64,000 nucleotides of DNA from Parasphingorhabdus cellanae. Lineage in GTDB: Bacteria; Pseudomonadota; Alphaproteobacteria; Sphingomonadales; Sphingomonadaceae. Under the pieces are notes generated by a model. That model was not told the DNA's origin. It searched no databases and saw only the letters and a program-made list of their open reading frames with translations. Below, piece after piece: positions 52,284-60,806 of this stretch. A program made the translations under genes and the position numbers. Location of the stretch: assembly GCF_017498565.1 (NCBI RefSeq), contig NZ_CP071794.1:3400001-3464000 (forward strand). Reading direction: 5' to 3'. The number at the start of each line of letters is the position of its first letter. Position 1 is the first letter of the stretch.

Positions 52284-53816
52284 GTGCGCGAGAGCATGAC
52301 CATCGATACCAACCGTAAAGCCTATCTGGAAGCTGTATTGGCTACTCTTCCTGAATGCGTAGCGATCGTGGATCGCAATTTCCGGCTAATCGACATGAAT
52401 CAAGCTGGACTAATGAAGGTCGGTGTGGAGCATTTTGAGGACTTGCCCGAAGGCGCGCCCTTATCGCTGATTTCGCGGCCCTATCGCCGGATTTACCGAG
52501 AGGCTTTTGAAGCTCTGCTCAGCGGCGAAAAGCGGAGTGTGAGCGAGCCCTTTCGCGTTGAAATCAAGGCTGTCGATAGCACTATTCATTTATTGGAATG
52601 TAGACTTGCACCGCTTGCTGATGAGAATGGTTCTATCAATGCGGCGGTCATTACTTCCCGCGATGTATCCGAATGGCAGAGTGCGCTAGATGCTGCTGAG
52701 CAATCAAGATCGATATTGGAATCGATATTGGCTACCGTGCCTAATGCGATGGTGGTGATCGACGAACGCGGTCATATTACCTCATTCAGCGCAGCCGCTG
52801 AAAATCTTTTCGGTTATCAAGAAGTTGAGATGCTCGGTCAGAGTGTCAATATTCTCATGCCCGAGCAACATGCTAAAACCCATGATAGCTATCTCGAACG
52901 CTATCACCGTACCGGAGAAAAGCATATTATCGGCGTCGGTCGAACGGTCGAAGGCCGCAAGAAAGATGGCACGATATTCCCGATTAGACTGGAAATCGGG
53001 GAAGCGAAAAGCGGCGACAAATGTCTGTTCACTGGCTTCATCGTCGATCTCACGGAACAGAAAAAAACCGAAGCAGAGTTGCAAGCTTTGCAGGGCGATT
53101 TGATGCATGCCTCACGCCTTAGTGCGGTCGGGACGCTTGCCTCGGCTCTTGCCCACGAAGTGAACCAGCCGCTCACGGCCATTGCGAATTATTTGTCCGC
53201 TGCCCGCGATTTGCTTGATACGGGTGTGGAAGACAATAAAGCTCTGCTCTACGAAGCCCTTCAGGAGAGCGTATCTGAAAGCTTGCGTGCTGGAAAGATT
53301 GTCCGGCGACTACGCGAATTTGTCGCCAAAGGAGAGGTCAATCGGCAAATACTATCGATTGCTCAATTGGTTGAAGATGCCATGACTTTGGGCCTGGTTG
53401 GTGCCTATGATAAAGGTATAGAATGCACAATCGACATTGATCCCGATACCAATCATGTCTTTGCTGATCGCGTGCAGATTCAGCAGGTGATGGTGAATTT
53501 GATGCGCAATGCCATCGAAGCGATGTCGGGTTCTGATACAAAGAAGATGGGCATTAGCGTTCAATCTGCGCCCGAGAAACGCGTCGAGATCGCGATTTCC
53601 GATACCGGTAGCGGTATTGATCCGGAGATGATCGACAAGCTTTTTCATCCTTTCGCCACGACCAAGGGCGGCGGCATGGGTCTGGGCCTGTCTATCTGCC
53701 GGACTATTATCGAGGCGCATGAAGGAACAATTTACGCTGAACCCAACCCGCATGGAGGGACGATCTTTCGGATATTCCTGTTGAAAGCTGCCAAGGAGCA
53801 ATTGCATGTCGAATGA
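52284..53816 (+). CDS. fixL: Oxygen-sensing histidine kinase FixL
   Basis: 510 residues from GTG 52284 (ATG 52296 would remove four). A first PAS (about 12-130) is followed by a heme PAS (140-260). With this start His200 (HDSY), Arg206, His214 (KHII) and Arg220 (GVGR) fall at exactly the numbers used for Bradyrhizobium FixL, where His200 is the heme ligand and Arg220 contacts bound oxygen. The kinase follows: phospho-acceptor His290 in [13 protein letters not shown], an N-box [10 protein letters not shown]1 DTGSGID and G2 GGGMGLGLS. It is soluble, with no membrane helices. Predicted to autophosphorylate when oxygen is low. It overlaps fixJ by 11 bases. Confidence 0.93.
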   Translation: MRESMTIDTNRKAYLEAVLATLPECVAIVDRNFRLIDMNQAGLMKVGVEHFEDLPEGAPLSLISRPYRRIYREAFEALLSGEKRSVSEPFRVEIKAVDSTIHLLECRLAPLADENGSINAAVITSRDVSEWQSALDAAEQSRSILESILATVPNAMVVIDERGHITSFSAAAENLFGYQEVEMLGQSVNILMPEQHAKTHDSYLERYHRTGEKHIIGVGRTVEGRKKDGTIFPIRLEIGEAKSGDKCLFTGFIVDLTEQKKTEAELQALQGDLMHASRLSAVGTLASALAHEVNQPLTAIANYLSAARDLLDTGVEDNKALLYEALQESVSESLRAGKIVRRLREFVAKGEVNRQILSIAQLVEDAMTLGLVGAYDKGIECTIDIDPDTNHVFADRVQIQQVMVNLMRNAIEAMSGSDTKKMGISVQSAPEKRVEIAISDTGSGIDPEMIDKLFHPFATTKGGGMGLGLSICRTIIEAHEGTIYAEPNPHGGTIFRIFLLKAAKEQLHVE

Positions 53817-54447
53817 ACATTTAGTCTATGTTGTCGATGACGACGACGCGGTGCGCCGTTCTGCTGCTTTCATGCTGCGCCATGCAGGATTTCAGGTGCG
53901 GCCGGTGGAATCTGGCATTGCATTTCTTAAACTTGCCAAGAATGCTGAACGTGGCTGTGTATTGCTCGATGTGCGTATGCCGGAAATGAATGGACTGGAG
54001 GTGCAGCAGGAGATGGTCAAGCAAGGCATTGACATGCCGGTCGTGATCCTCACCGGTCATGGAGATGTTGAAATAGCGGTCCAGGCAATGCGTGCTGGTG
54101 CGATTAATTTTCTGGAAAAGCCTTATGAGAAAGAAGCGCTTTTGGCCGCAATGGAAGAGGGTTTCGATCGGCTGGACAATCGCGATCTCAAGGAAATGGC
54201 ATCGTCCGAAGCAAAAGTGCGGCTGGCTTGTCTGACCGGGCGGGAGCGGGACGTGCTGGATGGGTTGATGAGCGGTTATCCGAACAAGACTATTGCCTAT
54301 GACCTTGGTATTTCTCCGCGCACGGTCGAGATTTACCGTGCCAATATGATGGAAAAACTGCGCGTACGCAGTCTGGCAGAAGCGTTGCGTATCGGTTTTG
54401 CAGCAGAAACCGGTGATCCGCTTACCGTGAAACCGATGCAGCACTGA
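53806..54447 (+). CDS. fixJ: Response regulator FixJ
   Basis: 213 residues. The receiver domain has Asp11/Asp12, the phospho-acceptor Asp55 in [11 protein letters not shown], Thr83 and Lys105 in LEKP. The LuxR-type helix-turn-helix is at about 143-205 ([43 protein letters not shown]). Phosphorylated by FixL under low oxygen, FixJ activates promoters of targets such as fixK. No fixK-like Crp/Fnr gene lies in this window. Translation is coupled to fixL by the 11-base overlap. Confidence 0.94.
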   Translation: MSNEHLVYVVDDDDAVRRSAAFMLRHAGFQVRPVESGIAFLKLAKNAERGCVLLDVRMPEMNGLEVQQEMVKQGIDMPVVILTGHGDVEIAVQAMRAGAINFLEKPYEKEALLAAMEEGFDRLDNRDLKEMASSEAKVRLACLTGRERDVLDGLMSGYPNKTIAYDLGISPRTVEIYRANMMEKLRVRSLAEALRIGFAAETGDPLTVKPMQH

Positions 54448-54504
54448 CTTTCGTCTTTCTTCTGCTCCCTCATGACGCTTTAATGTCGGGCACTTACCAA
54501 AGCG

Positions 54505-54530
54505 TCATCCGTAACAATATCTATCGCGAC
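54505..54530 (+). promoter_or_regulatory. GTAA-N7-TATC motif, copy 2
   Basis: GTAACAATATCTATC at 54511-54525 lies in a 27-base segment that matches copy 4 near 55821 at 22 positions (ATCCGTAA and TATCGCGAC are identical). It is between fixJ and the host-attachment gene, about 120 bases before the latter. Confidence 0.4.
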
Positions 54531-54574
54531 AACGGTACCTGCCGTCTTAATCTCATGTTATCGTAAATTACCTT

Positions 54575-54589
54575 GTAACATCCTGTATC
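54575..54589 (+). promoter_or_regulatory. GTAA-N7-TATC motif, copy 3
   Basis: GTAACATCCTGTATC lies 59 bases before the host-attachment gene and shares GTAACATCC with copy 1. The position would suit an activator site or extended promoter. Confidence 0.4.
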
Positions 54590-54633
54590 TGGATGCATCA
54601 TGAAAGCCCCCAACGTAAATACAGGAAAAAAAT

Positions 54634-55077
54634 GTGCTGATACGCAATGGTAGTCTGATCGTGGCGGTTGATGGATCGCGTATGTCGATTTTCCGTAATA
54701 TTGGTGAAGCCTTCAAACCCGCATTGGAGCTGGTTGAGGAACATCAGAACCCATCGCCGCGCTCGTCTGAATTAGGAACAGACCGACCTGGCCGAAGTTC
54801 CCAGAGCACAAGCCCGCGCAAAGGGGCTTATGAACAGACCGATTTGCACCAGCAGGCGGAAGACCGCTTCGCCCGGGAAGCCGCCGAGCGGATTGATCAG
54901 ATTGCGCGAGATTCCAAAGTAGGCTTGCTATTGGTAGCTGCCCCACGAGCATTGGGCGTTATCCGCCAAAACCTAAGACCGGAGACCAGCCGGAATCTGT
55001 TGGCTGAAATCGCTAAAGCCTTCGGTCCGCATGAGGCCGAACCTTTGGCAAAGATGCTCGAGAAGCATGACGCCTGA
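54634..55077 (+). CDS. Host attachment family protein (PF10116)
   Basis: 147 residues from GTG 54634, with AGGA eight bases upstream. LIVAVDGSRMSIFRN opens the domain. A charged linker (PRSSELGTDRPGRSSQSTSPRKGAYEQ) follows, then FAREAAERIDQIARDSKVGLLLVAAPRALGVIRQNL, the family signature related to baeRF/eRF1 folds. The name derives from a plant-attachment phenotype; the biochemical role is not established. Its neighbours here are stress and low-oxygen genes, which fits other alphaproteobacterial contexts I recall. Confidence 0.88.
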   Translation: MLIRNGSLIVAVDGSRMSIFRNIGEAFKPALELVEEHQNPSPRSSELGTDRPGRSSQSTSPRKGAYEQTDLHQQAEDRFAREAAERIDQIARDSKVGLLLVAAPRALGVIRQNLRPETSRNLLAEIAKAFGPHEAEPLAKMLEKHDA

Positions 55078-55091
55078 TATATTTGTGCAGA

Positions 55092-55128
55092 GCCATCGGG
55101 GCTTGAAGAGGCATCCGGCCCCGATGGC
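55092..55128. terminator. Terminator-like hairpin between convergent genes
   Basis: GCCATCGGGGC (55092-55102) pairs perfectly with GCCCCGATGGC (55118-55128) over 11 bases around a 15-base loop, between the host-attachment and GNAT stop codons. No U tract follows, so efficiency is uncertain. Confidence 0.55.
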
Positions 55129-55154
55129 GTCGTTGCACTGGCGATGGCCTTATT

Positions 55155-55742
55155 TCAGACGTCCGGATTACTGGAAGCAAGGTCGAATTCCAGTAACATG
55201 AGCGTTGCATCGCCGGGATAGCTTTTGGCGGTAAATCCCATTTCGCGTTCCAGTTCGATCGCCGCATGGTTCTGACGGCTTTCGATGGATTGCAGCTTCT
55301 TGATGCCGCTTCGTCTGGCCTCGCCGGCGACATATTCAAGGAAGGTCCAGCTCATGCCGCGATGCTTATAGTCCGAGTGAACCACAATCGCGACTTCGGC
55401 CTCAGATCGATCTGCATTGGCGCCGATCATCGCACTGGCGACGATAGTTTTATCATCGATGTCAAAGGCGATATAATCCTCTTTGTGCTCGTGATCGACG
55501 TTGATCATGTCGTCCAAGATGGAATTGCTCACTTCTGGCAGGCCGGATAAAAACCGAAAACGCAGGTCTTCCTTGGAAACATTTGCGAAAAACTTTCTAA
55601 GCGCTTCCCTGTCTTCAGACTGGACCGGGCGCACATGAAATTCAAATCCAGTGTTGGTGGTAAGGGGAATGCTGTTGCTTACGATTAAGTCGTGGCTCTC
55701 ATGATGTCCTGATGCCGCTGAACTTTTTGTCGAAACTGACAT
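55155..55742 (-). CDS. GNAT family N-acetyltransferase
   Basis: 195 residues. After a Ser-rich N-terminus (1-35), the GNAT domain covers about 34-180: FHVRPVQSEDREALRKFFANVS, FRFLSGL, VASAMIGANADRSEAEVAIVVHSDYKHRGMSWTFLEYV (motif A with a variant acetyl-CoA loop, HRGMSW), and EREMGFTAKSYPGD. The same domain type ends Pat-type protein lysine acetyltransferases, so a protein substrate is possible. GNATs of this size are common near universal stress proteins. Confidence 0.87.
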   Translation of the reverse strand: MSVSTKSSAASGHHESHDLIVSNSIPLTTNTGFEFHVRPVQSEDREALRKFFANVSKEDLRFRFLSGLPEVSNSILDDMINVDHEHKEDYIAFDIDDKTIVASAMIGANADRSEAEVAIVVHSDYKHRGMSWTFLEYVAGEARRSGIKKLQSIESRQNHAAIELEREMGFTAKSYPGDATLMLLEFDLASSNPDV

Positions 55743-55813
55743 GGTGAATTGCCTTCCGTTTATCCTGTGGGGATTAAGTGGTCCGGCAAATATGGCCCCT
55801 AAAGTTCAACGTC

Positions 55814-55840
55814 GTTATCCGTAATGATCCCTATCGCGAC
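55814..55840 (+). promoter_or_regulatory. GTAA-N7-TATC motif, copy 4
   Basis: GTAATGATCCCTATC at 55821-55835 with ATCC before it and GCGAC after it closely repeats copy 2. It lies about 79 bases upstream of the GNAT gene but in the opposite orientation to it. Confidence 0.4.
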
Positions 55841-55927
55841 GTGATTATCTGGCTCAATTCTAAAACCCGCCTTCGCAACTGGCGCAGAAGTTAAGGTCGT
55901 AAGTCGGGGTTTGAATGATTGAGGTGC

Positions 55928-56260
55928 CTAATTGTCTAGTGCGCGATCCATGAGGTCCATGAAATCACGGGCAGAGTTGCGGTCTGCATCATCCTCAAAT
56001 ACGCTATGAAGGTCAGGTGCAGCACCAAACATATAAAGCACTGCCCAAAAAGCGAAGCGTCTTCCGCTATCTGTTTCGAGGCCCAGATCTACACGCATCC
56101 GTTCGAGGCCTGCATTCATCGCCTCTGGATGTACTGATGAAAGGTCGGTCGTTCCAAAATAGCGCTGTAGTTGATCGTCGAAATCCATTCGCGATGATTT
56201 AAGCGATAGTTTGTCCATTCGCAACGCTATCAAAAAATACTCTGTTGTAGTGCGTTCCAT
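55928..56260 (-). CDS. Hypothetical cytoplasmic protein
   Basis: 110 residues from ATG 56260; an upstream TTG at 56269 would add three. The protein is helical and acidic at the end (HSVFEDDADRNSARDFMDLMDRALDN), with a FAFWAVLYMFGAAPDL hydrophobic helix that is short for a membrane segment. No family was recognised. It is divergent from the HerA-like ATPase gene, 38 bases apart. Confidence 0.65.
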   Translation of the reverse strand: MERTTTEYFLIALRMDKLSLKSSRMDFDDQLQRYFGTTDLSSVHPEAMNAGLERMRVDLGLETDSGRRFAFWAVLYMFGAAPDLHSVFEDDADRNSARDFMDLMDRALDN

Positions 56261-56298
56261 CAGTTGCAACTTTATAATCAGGTCGGTAGGGCTACGCG

Positions 56299-57759
56299 GT
56301 GAGTGTTGGTATCGAAATTGGAACTGATGACACGGGGCAATCCGTGCATGTTAACATCGAGGAGTTGCTGGCGACACGGCTTCTGGTGCAAGGTAACTCA
56401 GGCTCCGGTAAGTCTCATCTTTTGCGCCGCCTGCTTGAAGAAAGTGCTCACCTTGTTCAGCAGATCGTTATTGATCCTGAAGGGGATTTTGCAACATTAG
56501 CAGATGCCTATAATCACGTCGTGATTGATGCCGGAGACTATAATGAGCCGGAAATTGCTACGATGGGCACTCGTATTCGCGAGCATCGCGCTTCGATCAT
56601 CTTGAATTTGGAGGCTTTGGAATTGGAAGCGCAAATGACCTGCGCCGCGGCCTTTCTCAATGCGATGTTCGATGCACCGCGGGACCATTGGTATCCGGCA
56701 TTGGTGGTGGTTGACGAAGCACAGATGTTTGCTCCCGCCGTTGCAGGGGATGTACCGGATGCCGTGCGTCGCGCTAGCCTTGGTGCCATGACCAATTTAA
56801 TGTGCCGCGGGCGTAAACGTGGTTTAGCAGGGGCCATTGCGACCCAGAGGCTAGCCAAACTGGTAAAAAATGTCGCTGCTGAAGCCAGTAATTTTCTAAT
56901 GGGGCGGACCTTCTTGGATATCGACATGGCGCGCGCAGCTGATCTATTGGGAATGGAGCGGCGGCAAGCAGAACGGATAAGGGATTTGGAGCGCGGATGT
57001 TTTCTCGGTCTCGGTCCGGCTATTTCCCGTCGGCCAATATCGATGAAAATTGGCCCGACAAAAACCAGTACTCGAATGGGTACGCATAGTCTTTTGCCCA
57101 TGCCAGAGGCTGAGCCGGAAAATTTGCGTACTATGCTATTCGCCGAAATGGATATTGATCCGGTGCAGGCTCAACACCAGCCCGAGCCGCAACCGATTGC
57201 CGCTGACGAGTTAATCCGCCGAATTGCCTCGCCAAAGCCAGCGTCTGAAACAGCATCTGCTCCCGATGATGTCGCAGAGTCTGATCCTGTCGACATTGAA
57301 GCGACCATTGTTGCCGTTTTGAGAGAAATGCTTGCTGACCCTAATAGCGCGTTTCAAGCCGATGCATTGTTATATCAAGATTTCTCGGTCCGATGCCGGA
57401 TGCAACAACTTGCCAAAGTGCCGTTGGAGCTCGCCGAATTTCGCCGTCGATTTGCTTTGGCAAAAGGCGGGATACTCGACCCGCATGAACCGCGCTGGCA
57501 AGATCTTTTGCAAGCGGCGGCGCAATTGCCAGAGGATATGGCAGCGCCTTTTCTGCAAATTGCGCGCGCCGCTATGGAGGGCAGTCCGTGTCCTGATGAT
57601 GAAGCGCTCGGCCGCGCTTATGGAACAAGATCACCTGGCCGGATTCGCAGGCTGGTCGAATATATGGAAAAGCAAGGCGCGGTTGTTGTTCGTGCTGATT
57701 TTGGTGGAAAGCGTTCCATTGGCATTCCGCAATTGGGCCTCAGTACAGAGGCGGAATAA
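56299..57759 (+). CDS. HerA-like ATP-binding protein (DUF87)
   Basis: 486 residues from GTG 56299. Walker A GNSGSGKS is at residues 32-39, VIDPEGDFATLAD follows, and Walker B ALVVVDEAQMFAP is near 139. RGRKRGLAGAIATQRLAKL is the HerA-type arginine/sensor stretch. The second half (about 285-486) carries acidic linkers and a helical domain (MQQLAKVPLELAEFRRRFALAKGGILDPHEPRWQDLL, then GSPGRIRRLVEY-like winged helix) perhaps for DNA binding. Its own partner nuclease is not adjacent; 98 bases downstream is the LexA-regulated radical SAM-UdgX operon, so a DNA-maintenance role fits. Confidence 0.85.
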   Translation: MSVGIEIGTDDTGQSVHVNIEELLATRLLVQGNSGSGKSHLLRRLLEESAHLVQQIVIDPEGDFATLADAYNHVVIDAGDYNEPEIATMGTRIREHRASIILNLEALELEAQMTCAAAFLNAMFDAPRDHWYPALVVVDEAQMFAPAVAGDVPDAVRRASLGAMTNLMCRGRKRGLAGAIATQRLAKLVKNVAAEASNFLMGRTFLDIDMARAADLLGMERRQAERIRDLERGCFLGLGPAISRRPISMKIGPTKTSTRMGTHSLLPMPEAEPENLRTMLFAEMDIDPVQAQHQPEPQPIAADELIRRIASPKPASETASAPDDVAESDPVDIEATIVAVLREMLADPNSAFQADALLYQDFSVRCRMQQLAKVPLELAEFRRRFALAKGGILDPHEPRWQDLLQAAAQLPEDMAAPFLQIARAAMEGSPCPDDEALGRAYGTRSPGRIRRLVEYMEKQGAVVVRADFGGKRSIGIPQLGLSTEAE

Positions 57760-57824
57760 GTGTCTCATTGTGAGCTGACTGATCCAGCGCGCAGCTGAAA
57801 TTCGAAAAACTAATATAAACTATA

Positions 57825-57839
57825 GAACATAACAGGAAC
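57825..57839. promoter_or_regulatory. Candidate LexA (SOS) box
   Basis: GAAC-ATAACAG-GAAC is a direct repeat GAAC-N7-GAAC, i.e. GTTC-N7-GTTC on the other strand, the alphaproteobacterial LexA recognition pattern. It ends 18 bases before the radical SAM start codon chosen here, close to where a promoter would lie. Confidence 0.75.
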
Positions 57840-57857
57840 ATGCGCTATATGTTCTGC

Positions 57858-59099
57858 ATGTCAAAACTCTCTCGCCCCGAAAAACTTGCGATCCTGGCGG
57901 ATGCCGCGAAATATGATGCATCTTGTGCCTCCAGCGGATCAACCAAACGTGATTCCAGAAAATCAGGAAGTGTCGGATCAACAGGCGGGATGGGTATTTG
58001 CCACAGCTACGCGCCGGATGGCCGCTGTATATCGTTGCTCAAAATTCTGTTGACGAATTACTGCATGTTCGACTGCCTCTATTGCATCAACAGGTCATCT
58101 AGCAATGTGCGGCGGGCCGCTTTCACCGTACAAGAAGTAGTCGATCTGACGCTGGATTTCTACAAGCGTAACTATATCGAAGGCCTGTTTCTGTCGTCAG
58201 GGATCATCCGAAGTCCCGACTATACGATGGAACAATTGGTCGAAGTCGCGCGGCGATTGCGCAAAGTCCATCGGTTTGCCGGCTACATTCATCTCAAGAC
58301 AATTCCTGAGGCCGACCCGGATTTGCTGAAGGAAGCCGGGCGATATGCTGACCGTCTTTCTATCAACATTGAACTGCCTGATGACAAGTCAATCGCGCGC
58401 CTCGCGCCAGAAAAAAACGGATCGCTTATTCGCAAAACGATGGCGGGACTGGGAAAGCGGATCGGTGAAGCAAAGGCGGAACGTAAGGTTTCCCGAAAAG
58501 CGCCCATGTTTGCGCCGGGAGGGCACAGCACCCAGATGATTATCGGTGCGGATCCGTCCGATGATGGCAAGATATTGACGACCAGCCATGGCCTTTACAA
58601 TGGCTATGGTTTGAAGCGGGTCTATTATTCAGCTTTCAGCCCGATACCTGACGCCAGCAGCGGATTGCCCCTTAAAGCGCCACCTTTGCTGCGCGAGCAT
58701 CGCTTGTATCAGGCAGACTGGTTGTTGCGTTTCTATGGATTTTCAGTCGCTGATATAATGACCGGAGCCACACAGGGGCATCTTGATCTAACAATAGATC
58801 CGAAGTTGGCATGGGCTCTGCAGAATCGGGATAAGTTTCCCGTGAATGTCAATCTGGCCGATAAAGAAACGCTGCTGCGCGTGCCGGGATTGGGGACGAC
58901 GGGAGTGGGTAAAATTTTGCGAGCACGCCGGTTTTCAGCGCTGCGGCTGCAGGATCTGGAGCGTATTTGTCAGTCGGTGAAAAAGATTTTGCCGTTCGTG
59001 ATTGCGGCGGATTGGCATCCCGGGAAACAGCTTGATTCATTGAGCCTTTATGATCGTCTGAAACCGGCGCCGCAGCAGATGGACCTGTTTGCGGCCTGA
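57858..59099 (+). CDS. Putative DNA modification/repair radical SAM protein (TIGR03916)
   Basis: 413 residues from ATG 57858; ATGs at 57840 and 57849 are in frame, and 57849 has AGGA eleven bases upstream. KLAILADAAKYDASCASSG at residues 9-27 is the family opening. The radical SAM cluster is C-x3-C-x2-C at Cys69, Cys73 and Cys76 (NYCMFDCLYC). Additional cysteines at 23, 48 and 57 are conserved in the family. A C-terminal helix-hairpin-helix (LADKETLLRVPGLGTTGVGKIL) suggests DNA contact. Cotranscribed with the UdgX fusion gene, which starts immediately after its stop. The reaction is unknown; genome context in the family implies DNA repair. Confidence 0.9.
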   Translation: MSKLSRPEKLAILADAAKYDASCASSGSTKRDSRKSGSVGSTGGMGICHSYAPDGRCISLLKILLTNYCMFDCLYCINRSSSNVRRAAFTVQEVVDLTLDFYKRNYIEGLFLSSGIIRSPDYTMEQLVEVARRLRKVHRFAGYIHLKTIPEADPDLLKEAGRYADRLSINIELPDDKSIARLAPEKNGSLIRKTMAGLGKRIGEAKAERKVSRKAPMFAPGGHSTQMIIGADPSDDGKILTTSHGLYNGYGLKRVYYSAFSPIPDASSGLPLKAPPLLREHRLYQADWLLRFYGFSVADIMTGATQGHLDLTIDPKLAWALQNRDKFPVNVNLADKETLLRVPGLGTTGVGKILRARRFSALRLQDLERICQSVKKILPFVIAADWHPGKQLDSLSLYDRLKPAPQQMDLFAA

Positions 59100-59100
59100 G

Positions 59101-60597
59101 ATGCCTGACATGCGACATCCAAAGCAAGGTCAGACGAAGCCGCATCGCCGGATTATATTGCAGACCGAGACCGATATTGCGGGATGGCGGGATCATGCGC
59201 GGGCGATGTTGCAAGCTAATGTCGAGCCAAACCAGCTCAGCTGGTCGGTCAAGAACCGGGCGCGGTCAGGAGAATTGGATTTTGGCGAGGTCATCCACCA
59301 GCATGGCGGGGAGAAACCATCGGGCTTACAGCCGATCAGAATCGAAAAAGCCTTTTTACAGCTGATTAAAACCGGTTTGCTGCATAGCAACGAAGATCGC
59401 TTTGATCTGGCGTATCGGTTGCTGTTTCGAGCGCAGAAAATACCCCGACTATATCAAAATCCGGCTGATGGTGATGTGAAGCAACTCAACGGCTATGTGA
59501 AATCTATCCGCCGGGATATTCATAAAATGCACGCCTTTGTCCGGTTCCGCAAAACCGGAATGCGAGGCGAACGGGAACAGTTTATCGCGTGGTTTGAGCC
59601 TGAACATCATATTGTCGAGGCCGTCGGACCGTTTTTCCGCAATCGCTTCACCGGAATGGACTGGATCATCGCCACGCCCGAAGCCAGTATTGCCTGGGAC
59701 GGGAAAGAATTGCTGACAGGGGGCGGTGGCCGCAAGGAGGATTTCATACAGCAGGACGTGGTGGAAGATGAATGGCGAACCTATTATCGCAATATTTTCA
59801 ATCCAGCCCGCCTGAAGACGCAGGCGATGAAGTCGGAAATGCCGGTAAAATATTGGCATAATCTGCCCGAGGCTGAACTGATACCATCTCTGATCAAACA
59901 GTCCGGCAGCGAAGTGCGTGAGATGTTGGAGAAGGATACTGCCGCTGAGAAATTGGCGGGCCCTGTATTTGAAAAAAGGACCTGGGAGCCATCATCTGTC
60001 AATGAATTAAACGAAAAACTGACCCTGCAAACAAATGGCTATGGCGAAAATTTTTCCTCGCGGCCGGTTCTGGGAGAGGGGTCGGTCCGCAGTCCGATTA
60101 TGATTATTGGCGAGCAACCGGGAGAAGAAGAGGATCGGCAAGGCCGGCCATTTGTAGGACCTGCGGGTGAAATCCTTGACCGGGCGCTGGCGCAAGCAGA
60201 TATTGAGCGGCGGAACACTTATCTGACAAATGCCGTCAAGCGCTTCAAATTTGTGAAGCGCGGCAAACGCCGCATTCACCAGACCCCATCCTTGGCCGAT
60301 ATCAAACATTATCGGTGGTGGCTGGAGCAAGAGGTAAGGCTGGTCCGCCCGGACATTATTATCGCTTTGGGCGCAACAGCTGCGCGCGCACTCACTGGAA
60401 AAGCCGTGACGATCACGCGATCGCGCGGGTCTGTCCTTCCGCTGACAGAAGAAACCCATTTCCTGATTACTGCACATCCTGCCTATGTTCTGAGAATTCC
60501 CGACACCGCCGGTCAGAATATTGAACATGAAAAGCTCGTTCGCGATCTCCAAACCGCTTCCGCGTTTGCCGTTTCTTTACACAGCTATGCTGATTAA
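59101..60597 (+). CDS. udgX: UdgX uracil-DNA binding protein fused to an N-terminal DUF4130 domain
   Basis: 498 residues from ATG 59101, one base after the radical SAM stop. Residues about 15-260 form the DUF4130/TIGR03915 domain (RLLFRAQKIPRLYQNPADG, MHAFVRFRKTG, FFRNRFTGMDWIIATP, TYYRNIFNPARLK). The C-terminal half is a UdgX-type uracil-DNA glycosylase: IIGEQPGEEED near 331, KRRIHQ at 389-394 with the crosslinking His393, and AHPAYVLR near 458. UdgX excises uracil and becomes covalently linked to the abasic site through the KRRIH histidine. The fusion and the SAM partner match a known gene neighbourhood. Under the LexA-type site at 57825. Confidence 0.92.
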   Translation: MPDMRHPKQGQTKPHRRIILQTETDIAGWRDHARAMLQANVEPNQLSWSVKNRARSGELDFGEVIHQHGGEKPSGLQPIRIEKAFLQLIKTGLLHSNEDRFDLAYRLLFRAQKIPRLYQNPADGDVKQLNGYVKSIRRDIHKMHAFVRFRKTGMRGEREQFIAWFEPEHHIVEAVGPFFRNRFTGMDWIIATPEASIAWDGKELLTGGGGRKEDFIQQDVVEDEWRTYYRNIFNPARLKTQAMKSEMPVKYWHNLPEAELIPSLIKQSGSEVREMLEKDTAAEKLAGPVFEKRTWEPSSVNELNEKLTLQTNGYGENFSSRPVLGEGSVRSPIMIIGEQPGEEEDRQGRPFVGPAGEILDRALAQADIERRNTYLTNAVKRFKFVKRGKRRIHQTPSLADIKHYRWWLEQEVRLVRPDIIIALGATAARALTGKAVTITRSRGSVLPLTEETHFLITAHPAYVLRIPDTAGQNIEHEKLVRDLQTASAFAVSLHSYAD

Positions 60598-60806
60598 ACG
60601 GCTTATCGGCTGAACAGCACAGCTATCGAGACACCCAAATCACCATTTTCACGCTTCGAGAGCGGAGCGTTTTTCACCAATAGGGAACCAATCTGCTCTC
60701 CATAGCTTATATTTAGGGGTGTCTGGGCGGTTTGGGGTTTCGGAAGTCGGTGCAGCGCATAAATACATATCTTAAATGGGTTAGAGGGTTTAGACACCGG
60801 CAAAAT

